Assembly: GCF_000269805.1 (NCBI RefSeq)
Contig: NZ_JH711481.1
Coordinates: 1,799,789 to 1,863,788, forward strand
Direction: 5' to 3'
Length of the DNA: 64,000 nucleotides
DNA from: Actinomyces massiliensis 4401292
GTDB lineage: Bacteria > Actinomycetota > Actinomycetes > Actinomycetales > Actinomycetaceae
A program made the translations under genes and the position numbers. Under the pieces are notes generated by a model that was given only the letters and a program-made list of their open reading frames with translations, searched no databases and was not told where the DNA came from. Positions 24,492 to 33,668 of the stretch are shown one piece after another; the stretch's first letter is position 1; each line of letters starts with the position of its first letter.

Positions 24492-27479
24492 GTGGCTAAA
24501 CCACGCGTTCATGAGCTCGCGAAAGAGCTCGACCCCTCTGGCAAGAAGATCACCTCGAAGATGATTCTGGCCTGGCTCAAGGACCAAGGAGAGTTCGTCA
24601 AGGCGGCCTCCTCGGCGGTGGAGCCCCCCGTCGCTCGCAGAGTCCGCGAGCACTTCGCCTCTCAGGCCGCCTCGGCCCAGGGCGGCTCCTCCAAGCCCGC
24701 GTCGGCGGCGTCGGCGACGCCCAAGCCGCGTCCGGGCAAGCCCGCGGCTCCCAAGCCGGGGGGCGCACGACCGGCGGCCCCGCCCCAGGGCGCATCCGGG
24801 CCCGCTGGGTCCACTGCGTCCTCTGCGTCTGGATCCGCCGGGTCCGCTGCCCCCGCACCGTCGAAGCCGTCGAAGCCGGAGTCCCAAGCACCTCATCCGG
24901 CAGCGCCCGCAGCGCCGAAGGCTCCCAAACCCGCTCCCCGTCCCGGTGGTGGCGGGGGCAGTCCGACTCCGGCGGCTCCGAAGCCCAAGCCGGCGGCCGA
25001 GAACAAGAGCGCCGAGAGCAAGAGCAATGCGCCGACGCCCGGCCCGCGTCGCGGGTCCGCGCCGACTCCCGGTCCGCGTCCCGGCGCGCCGCGTCCGGGC
25101 AACAACCCCTATGCCTCCTCCCAGGGCATGCCCCGCCCCGGCGGTCGTGGACGCGATCGCACGGGCCAGGGCGGTCCGCGTCCCGGCGGCCCGCGTCCGG
25201 GCAACAACCCCTATGCCTCCTCCCAGGGCATGCCCCGCCCCGGCGGTTCGAGCGGGCAGCGTCCCGGCGGTCGGTCCGGTGCGGGGCCTCGTCCCGGCGG
25301 TGGTCGTCCGCAGGGCGGTGCCGGAGGCCCCCGTCCGCAGGGGGCACCGCGTCCAGGAGGGCCTCGCCCGAACCCGGGCATGATGCCGGGGCACTCCTCC
25401 GTCCGCGCGCCCGGCGCCCCGCCCGTCGCGGCCAGGCGGCCGACCGGCGGCCGTCCCGGCGGAGGCCGCGGCGGCTCCGGCGGCGGTGGTCCCCGCAGTG
25501 GCGGCGGCTTCGGCGGCGGGCCTCGCGGTGGACGCGGTGGCCGCGGTTCCACGCAGGGCGCTTTCGGACGCGGCGGTGGAGCTCCTCGCGGGCGCAAGTC
25601 CAGGCGCGCGAAGCGCCAGGAGTTCGAGCAGCAGAGTGCGCCGTCGATCGGCGGCGTGATCGTTCCGCGCGGTGATGGCTCGACCCCGATCCGGGTGCGC
25701 CAGGGTGCGACGCTGACGGACCTGGCGGAGAAGATCAACGCCAATCCCGCGGCCCTGGTCACCGTGCTCTTCCACCTGGGCGAGATGGCCACGGCCACCC
25801 AGTCCCTTGATGAGGACACCTTCTCCCTGCTGGGCGCCGAGTTGGGCTACAACGTCCAGATCGTCTCGCCCGAGGACGAGGACCGCGAGCTGCTGGAGTC
25901 CTTCGACATCGACCTGGAGGCCGAGGAGGCCGGCCAGGACGACACCGATCTGCTCCCGCGCCCGCCCGTGGTCACCGTGATGGGACACGTCGACCACGGT
26001 AAGACCAAGCTGCTGGACGCCATCCGCTCCACAGACGTGGTCGCCGGCGAGGCCGGTGGCATCACCCAGTCCATCGGCGCCTACCAGGTGCGCGTGGACT
26101 TGAACGACGAGATCCGCCCGATCACCTTCATCGATACCCCCGGTCACGAAGCCTTCACGGCCATGCGCGCCCGCGGTGCCGAGGTCACGGACATCGCGAT
26201 CCTCGTGGTGGCCGCCGATGACGGCGTCATGCCGCAGACCGTTGAGGCGCTCAACCACGCCCAGGCCGCGAATGTGCCGATCGTGGTGGCCATCAACAAG
26301 ATCGACAAGGAGGGCGCCAACTCGGAGAAGATCCGCGGGCAGCTCACCGAATACGGTCTGGTGCCCGAGGAGTACGGCGGCGACACCATGTTCGTCGAGA
26401 TCTCGGCCAAGCAGCGTCTCAACATCGACGCCCTGCTGGAGGCCGTCCTGCTGACGGCCGATGCGGCGCTGGATCTGCGCGCCAATCCCGATACGGACGC
26501 CCGTGGTGTCACCATTGAGGCCAAGCTCGATCGGGGCCGCGGAGCCGTTACGACGGTTCTGGTCGAGCGCGGCACGCTGCGCGTCGGCGACCCGATCGTC
26601 GCCGGCAGCGCTTACGGGCGCGTGCGCGCCATGTTCGACGAGCACGGCGATTCTCTGGATGAGGTGAGCCCGGCGCGGCCGGCGCTCGTCCTGGGGCTGA
26701 CCAGCGTGCCGAGCGCCGGCGACTCCTTCATCGTCGCCCCCGACGACCGCACGGCCCGCCAGATCGCGGACAAGCGCGAGGCGGCCGAGCGTGCCGCCCT
26801 GCTGGCCAAGCGCCGCAAGCGCGTGTCCCTGGAGAACCTCAGCGACGTCCTCAAGGAGGGCAAGGTCGACACCCTCAACCTTATCCTCAAGGGCGACAGC
26901 TCCGGTGCGGTCGAGGCCCTGGAGGACTCCCTGCTCAAGATCGACGTCGGCGAGGAGGTGGCACTGCGCGTCATCCACCGCGGCGTCGGCGCAATCACGC
27001 AGAACGACGTCAACCTGGCCACGGTGGACTCCGCCGTCATCATCGGCTTCAACGTGCGCCCCGCGGAGCGGGTGGCCGAGCTTGCCGATCGCGAGGGCGT
27101 CGACATGAAGTTCTACTCGGTCATCTACAACGCGATCGAGGACGTCGAGTCCGCCATGAAGGGCATGCTCAAGCCCATCTACGAGGAGGTCGAGCTCGGC
27201 ACCGCGGAGATCCGCCAGATCTTCCGCTCCTCGAAGTTCGGCTCGATCGCCGGTTCGATCGTCCGCTCCGGGACGATCAAGCGCGGCACGAAGGCGCGCC
27301 TCGTGCGTGATGGGGTGGTCGTGGCCGGCGACCTCGCCATCGAGACCCTGCGCCGTGAGAAGGACGACGTCACCGAGGTCCGCGAGGGCTACGAGTGCGG
27401 TATCAACCTGGGCTTCAAGGACATCGCCGAGGGCGACGTCATCGAGACCTGGGAGATGCGCGAGAAGCCGCGCGACTGA
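24492..27479 (+). CDS. infB: Translation initiation factor IF-2
   Basis: 995 residues from GTG 24492. After a short IF2_N domain ([27 protein letters not shown]) comes a ~350-residue Pro/Gly/Arg/Ala-rich linker with two exact copies of [18 protein letters not shown] (starting near residues 200 and 235). A second IF2_N-like domain precedes the GTPase domain with GHVDHGKT (near residue 500), DTPGHE and NKID; domains II to IV complete the protein. Binds fMet-tRNA and GTP at initiation. Followed by a perfect 18-bp hairpin at 27497-27539. Confidence 0.97.
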   Translation: MAKPRVHELAKELDPSGKKITSKMILAWLKDQGEFVKAASSAVEPPVARRVREHFASQAASAQGGSSKPASAASATPKPRPGKPAAPKPGGARPAAPPQGASGPAGSTASSASGSAGSAAPAPSKPSKPESQAPHPAAPAAPKAPKPAPRPGGGGGSPTPAAPKPKPAAENKSAESKSNAPTPGPRRGSAPTPGPRPGAPRPGNNPYASSQGMPRPGGRGRDRTGQGGPRPGGPRPGNNPYASSQGMPRPGGSSGQRPGGRSGAGPRPGGGRPQGGAGGPRPQGAPRPGGPRPNPGMMPGHSSVRAPGAPPVAARRPTGGRPGGGRGGSGGGGPRSGGGFGGGPRGGRGGRGSTQGAFGRGGGAPRGRKSRRAKRQEFEQQSAPSIGGVIVPRGDGSTPIRVRQGATLTDLAEKINANPAALVTVLFHLGEMATATQSLDEDTFSLLGAELGYNVQIVSPEDEDRELLESFDIDLEAEEAGQDDTDLLPRPPVVTVMGHVDHGKTKLLDAIRSTDVVAGEAGGITQSIGAYQVRVDLNDEIRPITFIDTPGHEAFTAMRARGAEVTDIAILVVAADDGVMPQTVEALNHAQAANVPIVVAINKIDKEGANSEKIRGQLTEYGLVPEEYGGDTMFVEISAKQRLNIDALLEAVLLTADAALDLRANPDTDARGVTIEAKLDRGRGAVTTVLVERGTLRVGDPIVAGSAYGRVRAMFDEHGDSLDEVSPARPALVLGLTSVPSAGDSFIVAPDDRTARQIADKREAAERAALLAKRRKRVSLENLSDVLKEGKVDTLNLILKGDSSGAVEALEDSLLKIDVGEEVALRVIHRGVGAITQNDVNLATVDSAVIIGFNVRPAERVAELADREGVDMKFYSVIYNAIEDVESAMKGMLKPIYEEVELGTAEIRQIFRSSKFGSIAGSIVRSGTIKRGTKARLVRDGVVVAGDLAIETLRREKDDVTEVREGYECGINLGFKDIAEGDVIETWEMREKPRD

Positions 27480-27496
27480 GCGCGACCGCGTTCATC

Positions 27497-27539
27497 GATG
27501 GTGGCCGGCCACCCCGCACTCGGGTGGCCGGCCACCATC
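27497..27539 (+). terminator. Strong hairpin terminator after infB
   Basis: Perfect 18-bp arms (27497-27514 and 27522-27539) around CGCACTC. It lies 17 bp past the infB stop and also faces the convergent gene ending at 27597, so it can serve both strands. It means rbfA, 7 kb away, is not in the infB transcript. Confidence 0.85.
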
Positions 27540-27596
27540 ATCAGTGATGGGCTCGTGTCGACTGTCTTACGAGGGTGATCCAGTGCCGTGAGGACG

Positions 27597-29168
27597 TCAA
27601 ATGCGCGCGTTGACGTCCTGGTACCCGGAGTCCTCGCGGGTCCCGCCCATGCCGTCGCCGACCTCGCTGTAGTGACGGATCAACGTCACCGACCGGACCC
27701 ACTTGATCATCTTGTAGCCGTGGCTCGTCTCGCAGCGCAGGCGCAGTGGAGCGCCGAACATGCCCGACAGCGGCTCGTCATTGCGGTCCCAGGCCAGAAT
27801 CGTGTCATCCTCAAGGGCCATGTCCAGAGACAGGCACGTGTAGTACGGCTCGACCGGGCGTCCGTCGTGCATGCTCTGGGCCATGCCGAAGGACTCGAAC
27901 ATCACCCATCCGGCCTCGGGATCGATCTGACCGACCTGCTCGAGCAGGTCTCTCACACGGATCCCCGTCCACTTGGCGATACCCGTCCATCCCTGCATGC
28001 AGGTGTGCATGGTGATCTGTGACTGGCTGGAGATCGCCTTGAGCTCCGCCAGGGAGAAGGATGCCGGTGCCGAGACCATGCCACCCACCTCGAGGCGGAA
28101 GTCGGTGAAGTCGTTAGCCGCCAGCTTCTGGTACTCCGGGGACTCCTCCCGTGAGGGGGTGCGGGTGTTGACCCAGTGGAACTTGGAGATGTCCTTCTCC
28201 GTCCATGGCTTCTTGGCCGCCTGCTGCGAGGTGAAACGGTCCACCGTGACACGGCGGATTCCCCGCGTGGCGTCCCACAGGATCCGTTGGCTGCGGCGAG
28301 TGTCCGTCAGCGTCCAGTAGGACATGGCGATCCACAGCGCCACAACGACGACGATCGTCACGATCACGGTGACGTAGGCCTGGCCCACCCGGTTGGGGTC
28401 GTAGGAGCCGAAGACGAGGTGGGTGAGGTTATGAGGAGCGTGAACGATGAACACCAGACCCACGTGGACGACGGCGAAGGCCAGGTAGGTGAACATGCCG
28501 ATCAGGTGCAGGGAGCGGGCGGCTTGGCGTCCACCGAATATCTTGGCGTACCAGGGGAAGCGCCCGACGACGGCCGGAGACATGACCGGGCCCGTCACGA
28601 TCATTAGCGGGGCGGCGATGAAGACGATGAAGAAGTACCCCAGCTGCTGAAGGCTGTCGTAGGGGGTGAAGTCGCACAGGGACGGGGTGCGCAGGTGCGC
28701 GTAGGTCAGTAATGAGTCCCAGGCGTCGGGCAGGATCCGCCAGGTGGTCGGAACCAGGCGCTGCCACGCCCCGGTACCCACGAGGAAGGCGACATACACG
28801 ACGCCGTTGAGCAGCCAGAAGCTCGTGGCTACTCCGTGCCAGGCACGTCCTAACCCGATCTTGGCCCGGCCGGGCAGCGAGATGAGTGGGGAGAGGTCGC
28901 GCTGGTCGTCCCGAGCGGTGAAAGCGCCCTCCTCGAGGGGCACCTTGTCCTTGGTGAACCGGATCCACTCGGAGCCGGGCTCGCACTGGTCCTTGAAGTA
29001 GAAGCGCGGGTGCGAGGCGATGATCTCGATACCTGAGCGGATGAGGACGCCCATGAGGAGAAAGTTGATGAAGTGGGTGACGCGCAGCCACAGTGGAAAG
29101 GTCTCGGTGTCGACGCACTGCTGGGCGACATCGTTGGCGGTCTGTGCGGCTAGAGGCAGAAGGGACAT
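27597..29168 (-). CDS. Cytochrome b / molybdopterin (sulfite oxidase-like) oxidoreductase fusion
   Basis: 523 residues from ATG 29168; the open frame continues upstream through A/T-rich DNA that does not look coding. The N-terminal ~290 residues form about five membrane helices with His residues placed as in di-haem cytochrome b561-like subunits (LRVTHFINFLLMGVLIRSG, RSLHLIGMFTYLAFAVVHVG). The C-terminal ~190 residues are a sulfite-oxidase/YedY-like molybdopterin domain with the molybdenum-ligand Cys390 in MHTCMQGWTGIAKWTGI and ETSHGYKMIKWVRS near the end. The catalytic domain lacks its own export signal; its side of the membrane depends on helix count. Probably passes electrons between the quinone pool and a small oxidised substrate. 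Divergent from the NO reductase. Confidence 0.82.
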   Translation of the reverse strand: MSLLPLAAQTANDVAQQCVDTETFPLWLRVTHFINFLLMGVLIRSGIEIIASHPRFYFKDQCEPGSEWIRFTKDKVPLEEGAFTARDDQRDLSPLISLPGRAKIGLGRAWHGVATSFWLLNGVVYVAFLVGTGAWQRLVPTTWRILPDAWDSLLTYAHLRTPSLCDFTPYDSLQQLGYFFIVFIAAPLMIVTGPVMSPAVVGRFPWYAKIFGGRQAARSLHLIGMFTYLAFAVVHVGLVFIVHAPHNLTHLVFGSYDPNRVGQAYVTVIVTIVVVVALWIAMSYWTLTDTRRSQRILWDATRGIRRVTVDRFTSQQAAKKPWTEKDISKFHWVNTRTPSREESPEYQKLAANDFTDFRLEVGGMVSAPASFSLAELKAISSQSQITMHTCMQGWTGIAKWTGIRVRDLLEQVGQIDPEAGWVMFESFGMAQSMHDGRPVEPYYTCLSLDMALEDDTILAWDRNDEPLSGMFGAPLRLRCETSHGYKMIKWVRSVTLIRHYSEVGDGMGGTREDSGYQDVNARI

Positions 29169-29533
29169 CGTCGTGCCTAACAAAACGGGATGAAAACACT
29201 TGCCGTACAAATAATTGTACTGCTGATTATCGGTTTTATGCAGGGCTTTGTGACGGCATGTCTTGATCAACTCTGTGGCGCGAGAGCGTCCAGTCAAGAA
29301 TGCCTTACCTAAATAGCAAAGTATGTCGTTGTTAAAATGATCGACACCTCGGTCGTCGGTCGATTCGACGCATTGAATATACATGGTTTAGATCTGATGA
29401 AATGGGGCCGATCGGTCGGTGGGTTTGCGGAGTAGTCCCGGATTGCTCCGTAAGTGGACAGTGAGGTGCTTGTACGGTGGCTGCCAGACGCGGAAGACAT
29501 CCGCCGTCTCCTGAGATACACGGAGGTACTCTC
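29169..29533. promoter_or_regulatory. A/T-rich divergent regulatory region with palindrome
   Basis: This 365-bp gap between the molybdenum enzyme and the NO reductase is clearly richer in A/T than its surroundings. It contains the palindrome GTACAA-ATAA-TTGTAC at 29205-29220 and the word TTGATCAA near 29262, both reasonable sites for an oxygen- or NO-responsive regulator. No gene is visible. Confidence 0.55.
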
Positions 29534-31876
29534 ATGTCATCCGCTGCCACGGCTGAGGAGGCGACCTCCCGACGCGCTCGCCTCATTGGCAAGGGGTGGA
29601 TCCAGGGCGTCGCCCTGGTCATGCTCTTCGGATTCACTGTCATGAGCCTGCTGGCCTATCGCACCTACACGAACTCCATGCCTCAGCCGGAGAGGGTTGT
29701 CACCGAGAGCGGCGAGACCCTCTTCACGACGCAGGACATCACCGAAGGGCAGAAGCTCTTCCAGGCCAGAGGCCTCATGGAGTACGGCTCCATCCTGGGG
29801 CACGGCGGCTACCTCGGCCCCGACTTCACCGCCGAGTACCTCCGCATGGAGGCCACGAGCGTCAAGGAGCAGCTCGCCTCCCAGGGCGTCGACGATCCGG
29901 CCGCCGCCACCAAGGAGATGCTGCGGACCAACCGCTACGATCCCTCCACGGGGACCCTGGTGTGGACCGATGAGCAGGTCAAGGCCTACAACGACGCCGT
30001 CGGTCACTACACCAAGATGTTCGGGCCCGATGCTCACAGCCATGGTCTTAAACCGGATCTCATCACTGATCCCGTCCAGGTCAAGCAGGTGACGGCCTTC
30101 TTCGGCTGGACCGCCTGGGGCTCGTCTGCGCAGCGCCCAGGTCACGACTACTCGTACACGAACAACTGGCCCCCGGAGTCCCTGGTCGGCAACGCGCCCA
30201 CGGGAGACCTCATGATCTGGTCGGTCCTGTCGCTGATCGTCCTCATCGGCGGAACCGGGGTCATGTTCGCCATCTACGGCCGCTGGAGCCAGAAGATCGG
30301 CTGGCACTCGGAGGAGGCCCCGGCCCTGTCCTTCCGACAACCCGAGGAGATCGGACTGACCAAGTCGCAGAGGGTGGTGGCCTGGTACATCTTCACCATC
30401 GCCGCCCTGCTCCTCGTGCAGACGCTCCTGGGCGCCCTGGCCGAGCACTACCGGGCTGACGTGCTGTCCTTCTTCGGCCTCGACCTGGGCAGGCTCCTGC
30501 CCTTCTCACTGGCCCGCACCTGGCACGTCCAGCTCTCCTTGTTCTGGACCGCCATCGGGCTGCTCGCGGCCGGCCTGTTCCTGACGCCTTTCATCGCCAG
30601 GCGCGAGCCGAGGAGGCAGCACGTCCTGGTATGGACCCTGTTCATCGCGGCCACGGTCGTCGTCGTTCTGTCCTGCCTGGCCGAGGGGGCCAGCCAGCAC
30701 GGTCTGAGCTGGGCCAAGGGGCCGCTGTTCTCCCAGCAGTGGGAGTACCTCGACCTGCCCTTCGTCTTCCAGGTCCTGCTCACCGTGGCCCTGTTCGTCT
30801 GGGTGTTCATCATCTGGCGCGCCATGCGCCGGCGCCTGAGCAACGAGCACGTGGCCAACATGCCCTGGCTGTTCATGTTCGCCGCGCTGGCGATCCCGGC
30901 CTTCTACGCCGTGGGGATGATGGCCCGCACCGGTACCCATGTCACCGTCGCCGAGTTCTGGCGCTTCTGGGTAGTGCACCTGTGGGTCGAGGACTTCCTC
31001 GAGCTGTTCACCACTGTCATGGTCGCCTACGTGTTCGTCCTCCTGGGCGTCGTCCGGGAGAGGATCGCGCTGGGCATCATCTTCATGGACATCATCCTGT
31101 ACTCCGCAGGCGGCGTCATCGGGACCATGCACCACCTCTACTTCTCCGGCACACCGGTGGAGCACATGGCCCTGGGCGCCTTCTTCTCGGCCGCCGAGGT
31201 GATCCCCCTGACCTTCCTGACGGTGGAGGCCTGGGCCTTCATGCAGCTGGGCGCCAACCGTCACGGCAAGGAGGCGGGGCCCTTCCCGCACCGCTGGGCC
31301 GTCATGTTCCTCATGGCCGTCGGCTTCTGGAACTTCCTGGGTGCCGGTGTCTTCGGCTTCCTGGTCAACCTGCCCATCGTGTCCTACTACGAGATCGGCA
31401 CCGCGCTGACGGCCAACCACGCCCACGCCTCCATGATGGGGGTCTACGGCTTCATGGCGCTGGCACTGGGAATGTTCGCCCTGCGCTACCTGATACCGGC
31501 CGACAAGTGGCCCGAGAAGCTCGCCAAGACCTCCTTCTGGAGCCTCAACATCGGCCTGGCCTGGATGTGCTTCGCCACCCTGCTGCCGCTGGGCATCCTC
31601 CAGCTGCGCTACTCGGTGGGCACTGGCTACTTCGAGGCCCGCCAGCTCACCTACGTCACCAACTCGGTCAACACGATCATCGAGTGGGGACGGATGCCCG
31701 GAGACCTCATCTTCATCATCGGCGGAGTCCTGCCCTACCTCTACATCGCCTTCCTGGGACTGAGGAACTGGCGTCGCGGACGGACGGTGGACACCTTCGC
31801 CGAGGACGCCCTCTACGAGGAGATCAAGGGCGGGCGCAAGGCTTGGCGCGGCGAGCGCGCGGAACTGAACGACTGA
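29534..31876 (+). CDS. norZ: Quinol-dependent nitric oxide reductase (qNOR)
   Basis: 780 residues from ATG 29534, with GGAGG seven bases upstream. Single-subunit NO reductase: one N-terminal membrane helix, an extracytoplasmic domain (LFTTQDITEGQKLFQARGLMEYGS, haem-less cytochrome c-like fold), then a 12-helix haem-copper-oxidase core. GTMHHLYFSG gives His533/His534 for the non-haem iron and NHAHASMMGVYG gives His629/His631 as haem ligands. Reduces 2 NO to N2O with quinol. Length matches the family. A protective role against NO made from nitrite is likely in an oral-type actinomycete (inference). Overlaps the next start codon. Confidence 0.94.
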   Translation: MSSAATAEEATSRRARLIGKGWIQGVALVMLFGFTVMSLLAYRTYTNSMPQPERVVTESGETLFTTQDITEGQKLFQARGLMEYGSILGHGGYLGPDFTAEYLRMEATSVKEQLASQGVDDPAAATKEMLRTNRYDPSTGTLVWTDEQVKAYNDAVGHYTKMFGPDAHSHGLKPDLITDPVQVKQVTAFFGWTAWGSSAQRPGHDYSYTNNWPPESLVGNAPTGDLMIWSVLSLIVLIGGTGVMFAIYGRWSQKIGWHSEEAPALSFRQPEEIGLTKSQRVVAWYIFTIAALLLVQTLLGALAEHYRADVLSFFGLDLGRLLPFSLARTWHVQLSLFWTAIGLLAAGLFLTPFIARREPRRQHVLVWTLFIAATVVVVLSCLAEGASQHGLSWAKGPLFSQQWEYLDLPFVFQVLLTVALFVWVFIIWRAMRRRLSNEHVANMPWLFMFAALAIPAFYAVGMMARTGTHVTVAEFWRFWVVHLWVEDFLELFTTVMVAYVFVLLGVVRERIALGIIFMDIILYSAGGVIGTMHHLYFSGTPVEHMALGAFFSAAEVIPLTFLTVEAWAFMQLGANRHGKEAGPFPHRWAVMFLMAVGFWNFLGAGVFGFLVNLPIVSYYEIGTALTANHAHASMMGVYGFMALALGMFALRYLIPADKWPEKLAKTSFWSLNIGLAWMCFATLLPLGILQLRYSVGTGYFEARQLTYVTNSVNTIIEWGRMPGDLIFIIGGVLPYLYIAFLGLRNWRRGRTVDTFAEDALYEEIKGGRKAWRGERAELND

Positions 31877-32817
31877 TGGGCGCTCCCGATCTGAGCGTGT
31901 GGCTCGTCGCCGCCTACGCGCTCATCATGCTGGCCGCCGCGTGGGTCGTGGACGTCCTCGGTTCACGCAGCGCCCGGCACTCGATGTCCTGGCGTCACGC
32001 GGACTTCGTCTACCACGACGACGTCGACGGATGGAGGTGCCACGAGGACCAGTGGCTGTGGCCCACGGCCTTCGACCCGGACAAACGCGTCATCCGCTAC
32101 GAGGGCGCCCACGCGATCTGCGGGCGCTGTCCGTCCAAGGACAGCTGTTCACCCACTCCTGGCCCGCGGGAGATCACCCGGCCCATCGACCCGTGGCCCT
32201 ACTCCGACGCTGGACGCTTCCACCGTGGCGTGGGCCTGGTCATCGCCTGTGTCGGTGTCTTCATTCCGATGCTGCTCATGATGGCCTTTCACGCCACCGG
32301 TGACCTCATCGTCCTGGGCACAACAACCGTCATCGTCATCGTCACCGGAGTCCTGCCACTGGCCCGCCACCTGTGGAGCACTCCTGACAACGCACCGGCA
32401 CACCTGCCCCACGTCGGCTCCCAGGAGTACCGGGAGGCCGAGGAGTCCCGTCGCTTGGCGGCGATCGCCTCAGCCGGACCCGTGCCGGTGACGATCGGCT
32501 CACGCCCCTCGGGCTACCGCTCGGTGCGCGAGGCGGCCGAGGCGATCGCCGCCGCTCAGGCGCGTGCGGCGGCGTCGGGGCGGCCCGTGCACGTCTCCTT
32601 CGTCGCCGAGTCCGACGGCGTCGGGAAGGCGGATGGCGGGACTGCCGCCTCCGCAGAGCCCGAGCTGCGCCGTGTCACCGCCCTGCGCACCCGCAGACGA
32701 GTACCGGTCGCCGGTGCCGAGCTCGGCTCGGACGGTGTTCGTGATGGTGCCCGTGGTGGAGCTCGGCGCTCATGGTCCTCGGCGTGGAACGAGGCCACCG
32801 ACACCACAACCGGATGA
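31876..32817 (+). CDS. Membrane protein with WhiB-like four-cysteine motif, coupled to qNOR
   Basis: 313 residues; the ATG overlaps the norZ stop (TGATG), so the two are translated together. One helix at about residues 7-27 and two more at about 120-170. Between them lies a Trp-rich segment with Cys55-x26-Cys82-x2-Cys85-x5-Cys91 (RCHEDQWLWP ... AICGRCPSKDSC). C-x2-C-x5-C preceded by a distant Cys is the spacing of the [4Fe-4S] ligands of WhiB-like proteins, which react with NO. The C-terminal ~140 residues are hydrophilic, Ala/Arg-rich and probably disordered. I do not recognise the family as a whole; the cluster assignment is inference from spacing and context. Confidence 0.6.
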   Translation: MGAPDLSVWLVAAYALIMLAAAWVVDVLGSRSARHSMSWRHADFVYHDDVDGWRCHEDQWLWPTAFDPDKRVIRYEGAHAICGRCPSKDSCSPTPGPREITRPIDPWPYSDAGRFHRGVGLVIACVGVFIPMLLMMAFHATGDLIVLGTTTVIVIVTGVLPLARHLWSTPDNAPAHLPHVGSQEYREAEESRRLAAIASAGPVPVTIGSRPSGYRSVREAAEAIAAAQARAAASGRPVHVSFVAESDGVGKADGGTAASAEPELRRVTALRTRRRVPVAGAELGSDGVRDGARGGARRSWSSAWNEATDTTTG

Positions 32818-32867
32818 TCCGGCCCCACCACTGAGCCGCTTCGACTCACCCTCCTGAAGGACCCTCC

Positions 32868-33668
32868 ATGACTACTCTCACCACCGCCATCGTGGCCCTG
32901 GCCGTCCTCGTCCTACTCGCCCTGGCACTATCTCTCAAGATCATCACCCAGTACGAGCGGGGCATCGTCTTCAGGCTGGGGCGACTACGACCCGTCTACG
33001 AACCCGGTCTGCATCTGGTCGTCCCCTTCCTCGACCGCCTGGTGCGGGTCGACACCCGAGTGGTCACCCTGACCATCCCGCCCCAGGAGGTCATCACTGA
33101 GGACAATGTGCCGGCGCGTGTCAACGCCGTCGTCCTGTTCAACGTCACCGACCCTGTCAAAGCCGTCATGGCAGTGGAGAACTACGCGATCGCCACCTCC
33201 CAGATCGCGCAGACCACGTTGAGATCCGTCCTCGGCCGGGTCGACCTGGACACCGTGCTCGCCCACCGCAGCGCCCTGAACGCCGACCTGCGCGACATCA
33301 TCGAGAAGCTCACCGAGCCCTGGGGTGTGGAGGTCAGCGTCGTCGAGATCAAGGACGTGGAGATCCCCGAGCAGATGCAGCGGGCCATGGCCCGCGGTGC
33401 CGAGGCCGAGCGCGAGCGCCGCGCCAAGATCATCAATGCCCGCGGTGAGCTCCAGGCCTCCGAGGAGCTGCGCCAGGCGGCGGACACACTCTCCAAGTCC
33501 CCGGCCTCCCTCCAGCTGCGCTACCTGCAGACCCTTCTGGAACTCGGCGCCGACCAGAACTCCACGGTTGTCTTCCCTTTGCCGATGGACATCATCGGCC
33601 CGCTCCTGGAGCGCTTCGGCTCCCAGGTCGCTCTGCCGGACGCTGACGAGGACGAGGACGGCGAATGA
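32868..33668 (+). CDS. Slipin (stomatin/SPFH-domain) membrane protein
   Basis: 266 residues. One N-terminal membrane helix (about 5-25), then the SPFH domain: IITQYERGIVFRLGRLRPVYEPGLHLVVPFLDR, VNAVVLFNVTDPVKAVMAVENY, TTLRSVLGRVDLDTVLAHR. A charged helix (AMARGAEAERERRAKIINARGE) forms the oligomerisation coiled coil. Slipins scaffold membrane proteins, often with proteases; no NfeD-type protease is adjacent. Follows the qNOR and Cys-motif genes by 50 bp with a CTGAAGGA ribosome site. Its 3' end overlaps rarD on the other strand by 77 bp. Confidence 0.9.
   Translation: MTTLTTAIVALAVLVLLALALSLKIITQYERGIVFRLGRLRPVYEPGLHLVVPFLDRLVRVDTRVVTLTIPPQEVITEDNVPARVNAVVLFNVTDPVKAVMAVENYAIATSQIAQTTLRSVLGRVDLDTVLAHRSALNADLRDIIEKLTEPWGVEVSVVEIKDVEIPEQMQRAMARGAEAERERRAKIINARGELQASEELRQAADTLSKSPASLQLRYLQTLLELGADQNSTVVFPLPMDIIGPLLERFGSQVALPDADEDEDGE

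Noticed and set aside
24444-26978. Long open frame (about 844 codons) antisense to infB
   Set aside because: High-GC coding DNA commonly leaves the antisense frame open; the product is His/Arg/Gly-rich with no domain, and infB on the other strand is certain.
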